A DNA stretch of 26,149 bases from an uncultured Eubacteriales bacterium (GCA_905193725.1 CAJJPW010000008.1:1-26149), one strand, 5' to 3'. Positions 1 through 6,238 are shown, counted from the first letter of the stretch. The notes: generated from the sequence alone by a model not told the origin. Numbers and translations: made by a program.

Positions 1-2
1 AG

Positions 3-227
3 GGAACCATCGGCATTACCGCCAAAGGCGAAATGCCACCTGCCTTTAAGACGGAAACGGAAAACGGCGTAAGGGTGCTCAAACTGCCCAATTATCCCAT
101 TTGGACAACGCCGTCTTCCGGCGGCATGGGAACAATCCTGTTTACCGTGGGCGGCATTGCGCTCATCGGCGTAGCGGTGATACTACTCATCGTTACCCGC
201 AAAAAGAAGGACAGGAAGAATCGGTAA
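3..227 (+). CDS. C-terminus of a cell-wall-anchored surface protein (5' partial)
   Basis: The frame is open from the window edge to the TAA at 225-227, so only the last 74 residues are seen. They end in a typical sorting signal: a Pro/Thr/Ser stretch, a TPSSGG hexapeptide, about 20 hydrophobic residues, and a basic tail (RKKKDRKNR). TPSSGG sits where LPxTG would be expected, so the sorting motif is degenerate or matched to a specialised sortase. A sortase gene begins 15 bp downstream, which supports a substrate-sortase pair, possibly a pilin or adhesin. The N-terminal domains are outside the window, so the protein class is unknown. The ATG at 33 is internal and should not be taken as the start. 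Confidence 0.75.
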   Translation, partial: GTIGITAKGEMPPAFKTETENGVRVLKLPNYPIWTTPSSGGMGTILFTVGGIALIGVAVILLIVTRKKKDRKNR

Positions 228-242
228 GGAGAGAGCGGGCAG

Positions 243-977
243 ATGAAACGGGTGTTTAAAATCATTGCATGTGTGCTGCTGATTGCCGGTCTGGCGGTGA
301 TTGCTTATCCCCATGTCCAGCAATGGCTCTACGATAAGAACGCTCGTTCCATCGCCGATGAGTTTGACGAATGGCGGCAGGAGCTGCGGGAACAGGCGGA
401 AACCGAAGGAGCAGACGGCATGGACGGGCAGGAAGAAAGCGCGCCATACCTGCCAGACCTGTACGCAGCGATGCAGGAATATAACCTGAACTTGTATGAA
501 AACGGCCAGTCGGGATTCCGGGACGCATGGAGCTATCAGCAGCCCAGCTTTGACTTGACAGAATGGGGGCTTGCCGACAATATGGTGGGCTACATCGACA
601 TCCCCCAAATGGGGGTAAAGCTACCCATTTATTTAGGAGCCAGCACGGCCAATATGCGAAAAGGCGCGGTGCATCTCTCCCAAACCAGCTTGCCCATTGG
701 CGGCGTCAATGCCAATAGCGTAATCGCCGCGCATCGTGGCTCTATTCACGGCGCCATGTTCCGGGATATTGAAGCGCTGGAAATAGGAGATGAAATCACG
801 ATTACAAACTTGTGGGAAACCATGACATATCGGGTAGCGGAACTGAAGGTAATCCGTCCCAACGAGACGGACGAAGTGCTGATACAGGAGGGGCGGGATC
901 TGGTAACGCTGATTACCTGCCACCCCTACCGGCACAACTACCAGCGATATGTCGTGTATTGCGAGAGAGTGGCGTAA
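243..977 (+). CDS. Sortase, class C-like
   Basis: This 244-residue membrane-anchored cysteine transpeptidase should join sorting-signal proteins to the cell wall or to each other outside the cell. An N-terminal signal anchor covers about residues 4-22. The sortase fold follows from about residue 110. The catalytic triad is visible: His164 in IAAHRG, Cys226 in TLITCHPY and Arg235 in QRYVVY. The TCHPY and RYVVYCERV strings are closest to class C (pilus-type) sortases, but the C-terminal membrane helix common in that class is missing, so the class is inferred. The start has a good ribosome site (aaggaga at 225-231). The gene follows the sorting-signal protein by 15 bp, and a secreted peptidase follows it, all on one likely transcript within the ICE. 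Confidence 0.88.
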   Translation: MKRVFKIIACVLLIAGLAVIAYPHVQQWLYDKNARSIADEFDEWRQELREQAETEGADGMDGQEESAPYLPDLYAAMQEYNLNLYENGQSGFRDAWSYQQPSFDLTEWGLADNMVGYIDIPQMGVKLPIYLGASTANMRKGAVHLSQTSLPIGGVNANSVIAAHRGSIHGAMFRDIEALEIGDEITITNLWETMTYRVAELKVIRPNETDEVLIQEGRDLVTLITCHPYRHNYQRYVVYCERVA

Positions 978-1008
978 TTATTTGGAACCGAAAGGAGTGA
1001 ATGGGACG

Positions 1009-2601
1009 GTGAAAAAGAAGGGAAAATGGACAGCCGCATTGCTGTGCGGCCTGATGATAACAGGCATGGGCGCAACGCAGATCATTCCGGCCATAGCGAA
1101 AGGGGAATGTACCTGTGAGATTACGGTGCATGGGAGCAACTGCCCTCTGTCTAAATGCACCTGCGAAGGTAAAACAACAGGGGAACATACGGAAGGCTGC
1201 CTTTTGTATAACAAATCCGGTGATTTGACGGTATGTATCTGTGAGCCGGATATTCACGCCGAAGGCTGTCCTCGATATGAGGCGGAAGGCGTGCTGTTGG
1301 AGGATACGGCGGCAGACCCGGAAGCGGCAGACCCCGCTTTGCCGGATGCGCCTATGGAAAGCGAAACCCCGGTAGATACACCGGAGCCGGAACCATCCGA
1401 AGCGCCGGAGCCGTCTCCTGCGCCGGAGGAAACATCAGAGCCAACGCTAACGCCGGAACCGGCGGAATCGGAGACGCCGGAGCCAGTATTCACCCCGGAA
1501 CCGGAAGAATCCACGGGAGCGACGCCCAACCCGGAGAACACACCGGCTGCGGCAGACCCGGAGGAAGAACCTCTGGATATGACCGCCCCGACGGACGAAC
1601 CGTCGGAGGAAGCATGGGAATATCCCTCCGGCTGGCTGGGCTACGGCGAAGGACAGATGCGCGGCAACGTGCTGGCAGCGGCGGAAGCATTTGCGCTGGA
1701 CAGCGCCCTGGACGGGTATATCAAAGAAGTGCGCAGCGCCATATCGGGCGGCGGTAGCGCCCGCGTGATGAAAAATGAAGATAACTTTGGCGATATTTTA
1801 GCGGTATATGCCGTGTTGACCGGGCAGACAGCGGATTATCCCTACGGGGTGTCTTTTGACAGCGAAGAAGATATGGAAATACTGCACAGCGTCTATTGGA
1901 GCATGACTCAGGTAACGGGGCTTTCCAACAAAGGAGGCGCGGCGATTTCCGTCAAGCGGCTTTCCGCAGCCCAGGGCGCGGCGGTCAACGGTCTGAGCGA
2001 AGCGCAGAAACAGGAAGCTGTGGCGCTGGCGGAACGGGAAGATACCGTCCACGCGATTGTGAGTAAGAGCATTTTTGCCAGCCTGACGGACGAGGAATTT
2101 GAAACAGTCTGCCAGCAGATCCCGGAGGGAATCTCCGCTGAGCGGCGCGCTGTATTGATGACCGCCGTATCGCTTGAAGGAAAAGTGGATTACTTCTGGG
2201 GCGGTAAATCTCTGGCATACGGCTGGGATGACCGATGGGGCGAGATGCGCACGGTGGCCAATGAAGGAAGTTCCACTTATGGGACAGCGCGGCCGTTAGG
2301 GCTGGATTGCAGCGGCTTTGTAAGCTGGTCGTTCCTTAACGCCTTTGGACAGAAGGACGCCATTGCCGGGGGCAGCGCCAACCAGTGGGATGATTCCACG
2401 GAGGTTGCGTGGGAGGATGCCCGGCCGGGAGATCTGGTGTTTTACCACGCACCGAATACCGGCAGTACCAACCATGTGGGAATTGTGTTGACTGTGGATG
2501 AAACCGGGCCGAAAACCATCGTACACTGCGGCAGCGGCGGCGTGAAAATCACCGGCACGGAAGGATTTCATCATGTGCGGACGCCGCTGATTTATGAATA
2601 A
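1009..2601 (+). CDS. Secreted NlpC/P60 peptidoglycan hydrolase with Cys/His-rich repeats
   Basis: This is a 530-residue exported protein. A GTG start at 1009 is chosen because aaaggag at 991-997 lies 11 bp upstream and the protein then opens with a signal peptide (MKKKGKWTAALLCGLMITGM). Residues 34-87 hold three copies of a CxCE-x(3-6)-H-x3-C motif. A Pro/Glu/Ser/Thr-rich linker spans about residues 105-200. The C-terminal NlpC/P60 domain has catalytic Cys434 (LDCSGF), His489 (NHVGIV) and a third polar residue, His506. The family cuts D-gamma-glutamyl-diaminopimelate links in peptidoglycan. In conjugative elements such enzymes commonly open the wall for the transfer machinery. Here it follows a sortase directly, so a role in displaying the surface protein is also possible. 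The middle region (about 200-400) is not recognised. Confidence 0.85.
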   Translation: MKKKGKWTAALLCGLMITGMGATQIIPAIAKGECTCEITVHGSNCPLSKCTCEGKTTGEHTEGCLLYNKSGDLTVCICEPDIHAEGCPRYEAEGVLLEDTAADPEAADPALPDAPMESETPVDTPEPEPSEAPEPSPAPEETSEPTLTPEPAESETPEPVFTPEPEESTGATPNPENTPAAADPEEEPLDMTAPTDEPSEEAWEYPSGWLGYGEGQMRGNVLAAAEAFALDSALDGYIKEVRSAISGGGSARVMKNEDNFGDILAVYAVLTGQTADYPYGVSFDSEEDMEILHSVYWSMTQVTGLSNKGGAAISVKRLSAAQGAAVNGLSEAQKQEAVALAEREDTVHAIVSKSIFASLTDEEFETVCQQIPEGISAERRAVLMTAVSLEGKVDYFWGGKSLAYGWDDRWGEMRTVANEGSSTYGTARPLGLDCSGFVSWSFLNAFGQKDAIAGGSANQWDDSTEVAWEDARPGDLVFYHAPNTGSTNHVGIVLTVDETGPKTIVHCGSGGVKITGTEGFHHVRTPLIYE

Positions 2602-2613
2602 GGGGGGACGTGT

Positions 2614-2895
2614 ATGGCGATAGAACTGCCATTGCTGGAGACACTGTCAAATAGGATGAATTGTGAATACCTGTCTGACCTCCGCTTTCTATCAGGTTGG
2701 CAGCGTCTCCGCCTGGCACGGGAGATAGAGAAAATCCCATGTGGGGCGGCGACCTTGCGGGAATGGAACGATGCGCTGGAATATTTGACGGGCAGCGCGT
2801 CAGAGCAGACAGCGGAGGCGGCCAGACAGCAATTACAGGTTTTAATTCGGCAGAAAAAGGAGCTTAAAGAATATGACAAAAACAGAATTGATTAA
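2614..2895 (+). CDS. Small hypothetical ICE protein
   Basis: This 93-residue protein has a good ribosome site (aggggggac at 2601-2609). I do not recognise a family. It is rich in Leu, Glu, Arg and Gln. It looks mostly helical, with a charged C-terminal segment (about residues 65-90) that could form a coiled coil. It has no signal peptide or membrane segment, so it is probably cytoplasmic. It starts 12 bp after the NlpC/P60 gene and its last 23 bp overlap the start of the HU gene in another frame. This points to translational coupling and a shared transcript. A role with the HU protein is only a guess from the overlap. Confidence 0.65.
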   Translation: MAIELPLLETLSNRMNCEYLSDLRFLSGWQRLRLAREIEKIPCGAATLREWNDALEYLTGSASEQTAEAARQQLQVLIRQKKELKEYDKNRID

Positions 2896-3148
2896 AAAAG
2901 TGGTGGAAGTAACGGGTTTGAGCAAAGCGGATGCCAGAAAAGCATTGGATTGCGTTTTCAACGAGATACAAACGAGTGTAGCCAGTGGTGAGAAGGTACA
3001 GATTCCCGGCTTTGGAACCTTTGAGACGCGGCAGCGTGCGGCGCGCACTGGGAAAAATCCGCAGACAGGTGAAGCCATGACCATTCCAGCATCAACTGTT
3101 CCTGCCTTTAAGGCGGGCAAAGCATTCAAGGAAAGCGTGAAGGTCTGA
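2873..3148 (+). CDS. HU-family DNA-binding protein carried by the ICE
   Basis: At 91 residues it has the usual length of HU, a dimeric protein that bends and compacts DNA. The start MTKTELIKKV and the GFGTFETRQRAARTGKNPQT segment (about residues 46-65) are the HU signature, with the DNA-embracing arm at about residues 52-75. The ribosome site aaaggag at 2856-2862 lies inside the preceding gene, 10 bp from the ATG. Its place in the mobile element suggests an accessory copy beside the chromosomal HU, perhaps helping integrase complexes or silencing. That is inference. No terminator directly follows. The nearest is at 3331-3377. Confidence 0.9.
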   Translation: MTKTELIKKVVEVTGLSKADARKALDCVFNEIQTSVASGEKVQIPGFGTFETRQRAARTGKNPQTGEAMTIPASTVPAFKAGKAFKESVKV

Positions 3149-3242
3149 CAGAGGCAGCCCTGCTGTCCGGGAAAGAATATACAACCATAGAACTTTTCGT
3201 TACGATTTGGTGCCTGCAAGAGCAAAAACAGGGAGAACAAAT

Positions 3243-3284
3243 ATGTTGATGAACGATGGGGCGGTTGCAACCGCTTTGATTTAA
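3243..3284 (+). CDS. Putative 13-residue leader peptide (MLMNDGAVATALI)
   Basis: The ATG at 3243 follows gggaga (3231-3236) by 6 bp and the frame ends in TAA at 3282-3284. The ORF is followed 46 bp later by a strong terminator hairpin and then, 113 bp further on, by the sigma-like regulator. Short ORF plus terminator is the layout of transcription attenuators, as known for tet(M) in Tn916. There is no run of one amino acid that would name a signal. A chance ORF of this length is quite possible. Confidence 0.35.
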   Translation: MLMNDGAVATALI

Positions 3285-3330
3285 CAATCGGCAAGATTTC
3301 CATTTTCAAAATCAAATATATTGAGCGAAT

Positions 3331-3377
3331 AAGCGCGAGAGATACCTGGAAAACCAGGAATTTTCTTGCGCTTTTTT
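3331..3377 (+). terminator. Strong intrinsic terminator or attenuator
   Basis: Outer arms at 3331-3342 and 3362-3373 pair with two G-U pairs. An inner CCTGG-aaaa-CCAGG hairpin (3345-3358) closes the loop. Six T residues follow at 3372-3377. It lies 183 bp after the HU stop and 113 bp before the next start, so it may end the cargo transcript or attenuate the regulator transcript. Confidence 0.8.
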
Positions 3378-3490
3378 CATTTCTGTCCGATGACTTTGGC
3401 AAATTTGAAACCGGCACTGATCTACTAAGTGAAAAGGGGGATTCCAGCATGGGTTGTGGCCTTTTGTGATAGGAAAAGGAGGCAACGAAA

Positions 3491-3931
3491 ATGGAATTTT
3501 CTGAGATGGACAAGCATGGTGTGGAGAGGCAATTTGATAGCTACTGCCGCAAGATTCTACACTGGAAAGCATGTAACTGTTTTACCGAACTGTTGAACAA
3601 AGCAGAGCATGAAAAATCACTTGGAGATTTGTCTGCTGCGGAGCTGGAACAACTGACCACCAGCGACATATATCCCAGCCTTTATACCCTGTTCCATGTA
3701 CCGGGATTTGATGCGGATATTTTAGTGGCCGATGAGGAGATTGCCAATGCGTTTCTGGCGCTTGACCCTGCTAAGAGAGATGTGGTACTGATGTACTATT
3801 TTCTCGACCTGCGGGATCGGGAGATCGCAGAGATGATGCACCTGGTACGAAGCACCGTAGCATATCGCCGCTTGCGGGCATTGAAAGTGATGAAGGCCAT
3901 TCTGGAGCAAGAGAAAGGGATGGAAGAATGA
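3491..3931 (+). CDS. Sigma-70 region 4-like regulator (Tn916 Orf7 type)
   Basis: This 146-residue protein resembles the Orf7-type sigma-like regulators of Tn916 elements. These act on transcription of transfer and excision genes. The C-terminal half carries a region-4 helix-turn-helix at about residues 108-133 (RDREIAEMMHLVRSTVAYRR), preceded by the family's DPAKRDVVLMYYFLDL segment. Region 2, needed for -10 recognition, is not evident, so it may be a partner or degenerate sigma factor. The start has an aggaaaaggagg site at 3471-3482. Its stop overlaps the next start (ATGA at 3928-3931), so the two regulators are translationally coupled. A terminator upstream suggests attenuation control. Confidence 0.85.
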   Translation: MEFSEMDKHGVERQFDSYCRKILHWKACNCFTELLNKAEHEKSLGDLSAAELEQLTTSDIYPSLYTLFHVPGFDADILVADEEIANAFLALDPAKRDVVLMYYFLDLRDREIAEMMHLVRSTVAYRRLRALKVMKAILEQEKGMEE

Positions 3932-4128
3932 GCAAGGGTATGAATGGAAAGCGGGTGCCCTTCTCAGTGATTGAAAGGGCTACCCAGGGAGATTTAGATG
4001 CAATCAGTTTTATCGTCCGGCATTACCAGCGCCTGATCTGTTCGACAACCCACAATGACTGTGTACGGATGGAGATGGAGGACGAGCTGATTCGTGGGAT
4101 TCTGAAATTCCAAATTAGAATCGGCTAA
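3928..4128 (+). CDS. Orf8-type helix-turn-helix regulator of Tn916-like elements
   Basis: The 66-residue protein begins MSKGMNGKRVPFSVIERATQ and matches, by eye, the Orf8-type 'conjugative transposon helix-turn-helix' proteins that sit directly after Orf7. The N-terminal part (VIERATQGDLDAISFIVRHY, about residues 14-33) is well kept. The second half is shorter and more divergent than members I know, so it may be a mildly trimmed variant. It overlaps the sigma-like gene by 4 bp. The function of the family is not well defined. A role beside Orf7 in regulating the element is the usual view. Confidence 0.75.
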   Translation: MSKGMNGKRVPFSVIERATQGDLDAISFIVRHYQRLICSTTHNDCVRMEMEDELIRGILKFQIRIG

Positions 4129-4502
4129 ACCCAATACCTGGGATTCCCCCTTTTCATATATATGCACTTTGACAATTTCATAAGCGATTGCGGATACATT
4201 CGGGCAACGGGGAGCCATACGGGAATTGCGCCATGACATCCAGAAATGGAGAGAGCGGACAAACCTTTCCCGCAAAGCAGGCAGGGCAGTCTGCGGGCGA
4301 TGATCTGTTGTCGGGTATAATGATACTTCTCTGTCGCCATAGTCCGAGCGTTCAAAGCGTCGCAGGCAATGGGCGGAGCCGCATGAGAACCATGCGGGGG
4401 TGGAATTCCCATGGAGCTGCACCAGCAGCCGTCCGGTATCGCTGTTTTTATTCATGCTTCTGGAAGGAAGCTACAGATTATATGTTTTGGAGGTAGAAAC
4501 AC
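4129..4502 (+). other. 374-bp leader region upstream of xis
   Basis: ORFs can be drawn on both strands here, but none has a good ribosome site or a recognisable product. The region has a TATAAT at 4316-4321 without a convincing -35 box. It also has two hairpins: a 7-bp perfect inverted repeat CCGCATG/CATGCGG (4379-4397, 5-nt loop) and GCTGC-acca-GCAGC (4416-4429). It probably holds the control signals for xis and int. Confidence 0.5.
4379..4429 (+). promoter_or_regulatory. Paired hairpins in the xis leader
   Basis: CCGCATG (4379-4385) and CATGCGG (4391-4397) form a 7-bp stem with a 5-nt loop. Eighteen bases later GCTGC and GCAGC (4416-4429) form a second stem with a 4-nt loop. Neither has a T-run, so they are not terminators. 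They could be RNA structures or protein sites near the Xis gene. Confidence 0.4.
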
Positions 4503-4703
4503 ATGTTAGAAGAAATGCCCATTTGGGAGAAGTACACATTGACTACGGAAGAAGCAGCAAAGTATTTCCGTATTGGAGAGAAAAAGCTGCGCCGTCTGGC
4601 AGAAGAAAACCCGGATGCAAATTGGCTGTTAATGAACGGAAATCGCATCCAGTTCAAACGTAAGCTGTTTGAAAAATTTATTGATACGTTGGAAGTGATT
4701 TGA
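4503..4703 (+). CDS. xis: Excisionase (Tn916 Xis family)
   Basis: This 66-residue protein resembles Tn916 Xis throughout: [20 protein letters not shown] at residues 6-25, then [14 protein letters not shown] and [11 protein letters not shown]. Xis is a small winged-helix DNA-bending protein. It binds beside the Int sites and steers the integrase towards excision. The start follows ttggaggtag at 4487-4496 with good spacing. The gene lies 74 bp upstream of int, as in Tn916. No key segment is missing, so the protein looks functional. Confidence 0.93.
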   Translation: MLEEMPIWEKYTLTTEEAAKYFRIGEKKLRRLAEENPDANWLLMNGNRIQFKRKLFEKFIDTLEVI

Positions 4704-4719
4704 TGACTTTGAGCCTGAT

Positions 4720-4738
4720 ATGCGGTATAATGTAAGTA
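4720..4738 (+). repeat. 19-bp motif, copy 1 (between xis and int)
   Basis: ATGCGGTATAATGTAAGTA here matches a second copy at 6051-6069 at 16 of 19 positions. All three differences are A to G. The copies flank int in the same orientation. Copy 1 contains TATAAT but no properly spaced -35 box, and copy 2 has lost the TATAAT, so a protein-binding role is more likely than a promoter. Confidence 0.55.
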
Positions 4739-4777
4739 CGTCGTATTGAGGCTCTTTCCTCGAAAGGAATGGAGATC

Positions 4778-5998
4778 ATGTATGAAAAAAGACGCGACAA
4801 CAAAGGTCGCATTTTACGAACAGGAGAGAGTCAACGTAAGGACGGAAGGTACGCATATAAGTACATGGATGGGTATGGCAAGCCACGATTTGTTTATGCC
4901 TGGAAGCTGGTAGCGACCGATAGGACGCCGCCTGGCAAAAGGGATGACTGTTCCCTGCGGGAGAAGATCCGGGAGATCCAACGCGATTTGGATGACGGCA
5001 TCAATCCCTATGGCAAACGGCTGACGGTCTGCCAGCTTTATGAAAAGCAGATTCGCAGCAAACGCAATGTCAAGCTCAATACCAAAAAAGGGCGCGAACA
5101 CCTGATGAGCCTATTGCGAAGCGATCCGTTTGGTGCAAGGAGCATTGACAGCGTGAGAAAGTCGGACGCTAAAGATTGGGCCATCCGCATGAGCGAAAGA
5201 GGGTACGCCTACAAAACCATCAGCAACTACAAACGCTCTTTGAAAGCTGCGTTTTATCTGGCGATTGAGGAGGACTACATCCGAAAGAATCCTTTTAATT
5301 GGGAAATGGAGGACATTTTAGAGGATGATACCGAATCAAAAGCGGTCTTAACGCCGGAACAGGAGAGCAGTCTGCTGGCTTTTATGGAAGCAGATCCCAC
5401 ATATCGTAAATACTATGACGACATTGTGGTGCTGCTGGAGACAGGGCTGCGCATTTCTGAACTTTGTGGGTTGACGACCAAGCTGGATTTTGCGAACAGA
5501 CGGTTGCATATCGACCACCAGCTTTTGAGGGACAAGGAGATTGGGTATTACATCGGCACGCCGAAAACGGATTGTGGCTATCGTGATATTCCCATGACGG
5601 AAAGGTGCTACATGGCCTTAAAGCGGATTGTAAAGAACCGTGGAAAGGCTGCACCACTCAAAGTCAACGGATATACCAATTTCCTGTTTCTCAAGCAGGA
5701 TGGTCTCCCCAGGACGCGGGACAGCTATGACAGTATGGTGAGCGGGCTGGTAAAGAAGTACAACAAGTGGCACCGAGATAATCCACTGCCTAAAGTTACC
5801 CCGCACACGTTCCGTCATACCTTTTGTACCAGAATGGCGAATGCGGGGATGCTTCCGACTACGTTGCAGTACATCATGGGGCACGCCAGTATCACCATGA
5901 CGCTGGGCTATTACACGCACACCACCTTTGAATCGGCGCAGGTGGAAATGGCAAGAGTTGAGGCGGCAAGAATCGAGCAGAGCGAAAAAGCGGCTTGA
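4778..5998 (+). CDS. int: Tyrosine recombinase, Tn916-type integrase
   Basis: This 406-residue integrase cuts and rejoins the element ends and target during integration and excision. The start at 4778 (MYEKRRDNKGRI) is chosen over 4769. The Shine-Dalgarno aaagga at 4763-4768 then has 9-bp spacing, and the protein lines up with Tn916 Int (MSEKRRDNRGRI). The N-terminal arm-binding domain covers about residues 1-70, the core-binding domain about 80-175, and the catalytic domain follows. Catalytic residues are Arg225 (GLRIS), Lys263 (TPKT), His343 and Arg346 (HTFRH), His369 (GHAS) and Tyr379 (GYYTH), the last at the same number as in Tn916. All are present. A strong terminator follows at 6084-6134. 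Confidence 0.95.
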   Translation: MYEKRRDNKGRILRTGESQRKDGRYAYKYMDGYGKPRFVYAWKLVATDRTPPGKRDDCSLREKIREIQRDLDDGINPYGKRLTVCQLYEKQIRSKRNVKLNTKKGREHLMSLLRSDPFGARSIDSVRKSDAKDWAIRMSERGYAYKTISNYKRSLKAAFYLAIEEDYIRKNPFNWEMEDILEDDTESKAVLTPEQESSLLAFMEADPTYRKYYDDIVVLLETGLRISELCGLTTKLDFANRRLHIDHQLLRDKEIGYYIGTPKTDCGYRDIPMTERCYMALKRIVKNRGKAAPLKVNGYTNFLFLKQDGLPRTRDSYDSMVSGLVKKYNKWHRDNPLPKVTPHTFRHTFCTRMANAGMLPTTLQYIMGHASITMTLGYYTHTTFESAQVEMARVEAARIEQSEKAA

Positions 5999-6050
5999 TG
6001 GGTCAGTTACTACATCCGTACTACCACTTTTGCAGCATTGCAACCTGGAA

Positions 6051-6069
6051 ATGCGGTGTAGTGTGAGTA
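6051..6069 (+). repeat. 19-bp motif, copy 2 (downstream of int)
   Basis: ATGCGGTGTAGTGTGAGTA is the partner of the motif at 4720-4738. It lies between the int stop and the int terminator, about 100 bp from the inferred element end. That is a plausible place for an arm-type Int or accessory-protein site. The preceding bases (CCTG) are also shared if a one-base gap is allowed. Confidence 0.55.
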
Positions 6070-6083
6070 TCTTCCTAAGACAA

Positions 6084-6134
6084 AAGCGGCGGAAAAGCCC
6101 GTATTGACGGGCTATACCGTCGCTTGCATTTTTT
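6084..6134 (+). terminator. Intrinsic terminator of int
   Basis: Outer arms 6084-6092 and 6117-6125 pair over 9 bp with one G-U. After a 3x3 internal loop, AGCCCGT (6096-6102) pairs with ACGGGCT (6107-6113) around an ATTG tetraloop. Six T residues follow at 6129-6134. It isolates the element from the host gene downstream. Confidence 0.88.
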
Positions 6135-6204
6135 CATCAAATTAAGCCTAAAGGTTCATTGGTTTTTCAATAAAAAAGTTGATATTACCTATCCGATCTT
6201 CTAC
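6135..6204. other. Inferred right ICE-chromosome junction (attR region)
   Basis: This 70-bp AT-rich stretch separates the int terminator from the terminator of the host aldo/keto reductase gene, so the junction should fall here. TTTTT-CAAT-AAAAAA at 6163-6177 matches the T-rich/A-rich pattern of Tn916 integration sites. The exact base cannot be fixed without the left end or an empty site. Confidence 0.6.
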
Positions 6205-6229
6205 AAAAAAGGCACTGGATACCAGCGCC
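6205..6229 (-). terminator. Intrinsic terminator of the aldo/keto reductase gene
   Basis: Read on the minus strand, GGCGCTGG (6229-6222) and CCAGTGCC (6218-6211) form an 8-bp stem with one G-U and a 3-nt loop, followed by TTTTTT (6210-6205). It starts 10 bp past the stop codon. Confidence 0.88.
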
Positions 6230-6238
6230 ATTATCAAC

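Larger units (their letters stand above)
3149..3490 (+). other. 342-bp non-coding stretch between HU and the sigma-like gene
   Basis: No conventional gene is visible. The stretch contains a 13-codon leader ORF (3243-3284), a 14-bp perfect palindrome inside it (3261-3274), a strong intrinsic terminator (3331-3377) and a six-codon mini-ORF with its own Shine-Dalgarno (3449-3469). The arrangement resembles an attenuation leader for the sigma-like gene at 3491. Confidence 0.6.
1..6170 (+). mobile_element. Right end of a Tn916-family integrative conjugative element
   Basis: The block runs from the left window edge to a junction between the two terminators at 6084-6134 and 6205-6229. It ends with the Tn916 module order: sigma-like regulator, Orf8-type regulator, xis, int. 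Xis and Int look like Tn916 relatives from end to end. Upstream genes encode surface proteins, a sortase, an NlpC/P60 peptidase and an HU protein, which I read as cargo or accessory genes. Conjugation genes and the left end are not in the window. The end at 6170 is approximate: a T5-CAAT-A6 stretch at 6163-6177 resembles the T-rich/A-rich sites that Tn916-type integrases favour. No tRNA lies at the junction, which fits the loose target choice of this family. Confidence 0.85.

Noticed and set aside
33..227. A separate 64-residue membrane protein starting at ATG 33
   Set aside because: The frame stays open to the left edge and the content is a sorting-signal C-terminus, so ATG 33 is an internal codon of a larger gene.
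1254..1541. Minus-strand Ser/Gly/Val-rich ORF
   Set aside because: It is the mirror of the Pro/Glu-rich linker of the peptidase. The repetitive composition keeps the antisense frame open.
4381..4410. Group II intron end-like sequence (GAGCCGCATGAGAACC)
   Set aside because: The resemblance stops after a few bases. No intron-encoded protein or domain V structure is nearby.
3994..4455. 153-residue minus-strand ORF over the orf8-xis gap
   Set aside because: It overlaps the Orf8-type gene, has no good ribosome site and no recognisable domain. I could not rule out a diverged gene, but the support is too thin.
4188..4496. 102-residue plus-strand ORF upstream of xis
   Set aside because: Composition is not protein-like (many Ser, Arg, Cys, Trp) and no Shine-Dalgarno precedes it.
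4700..4731. Conventional sigma-A promoter for int
   Set aside because: TATAAT is present at 4726-4731, but the nearest TTGATG is 20 bp upstream and TTGAGC only 11 bp away. Neither spacing is good.
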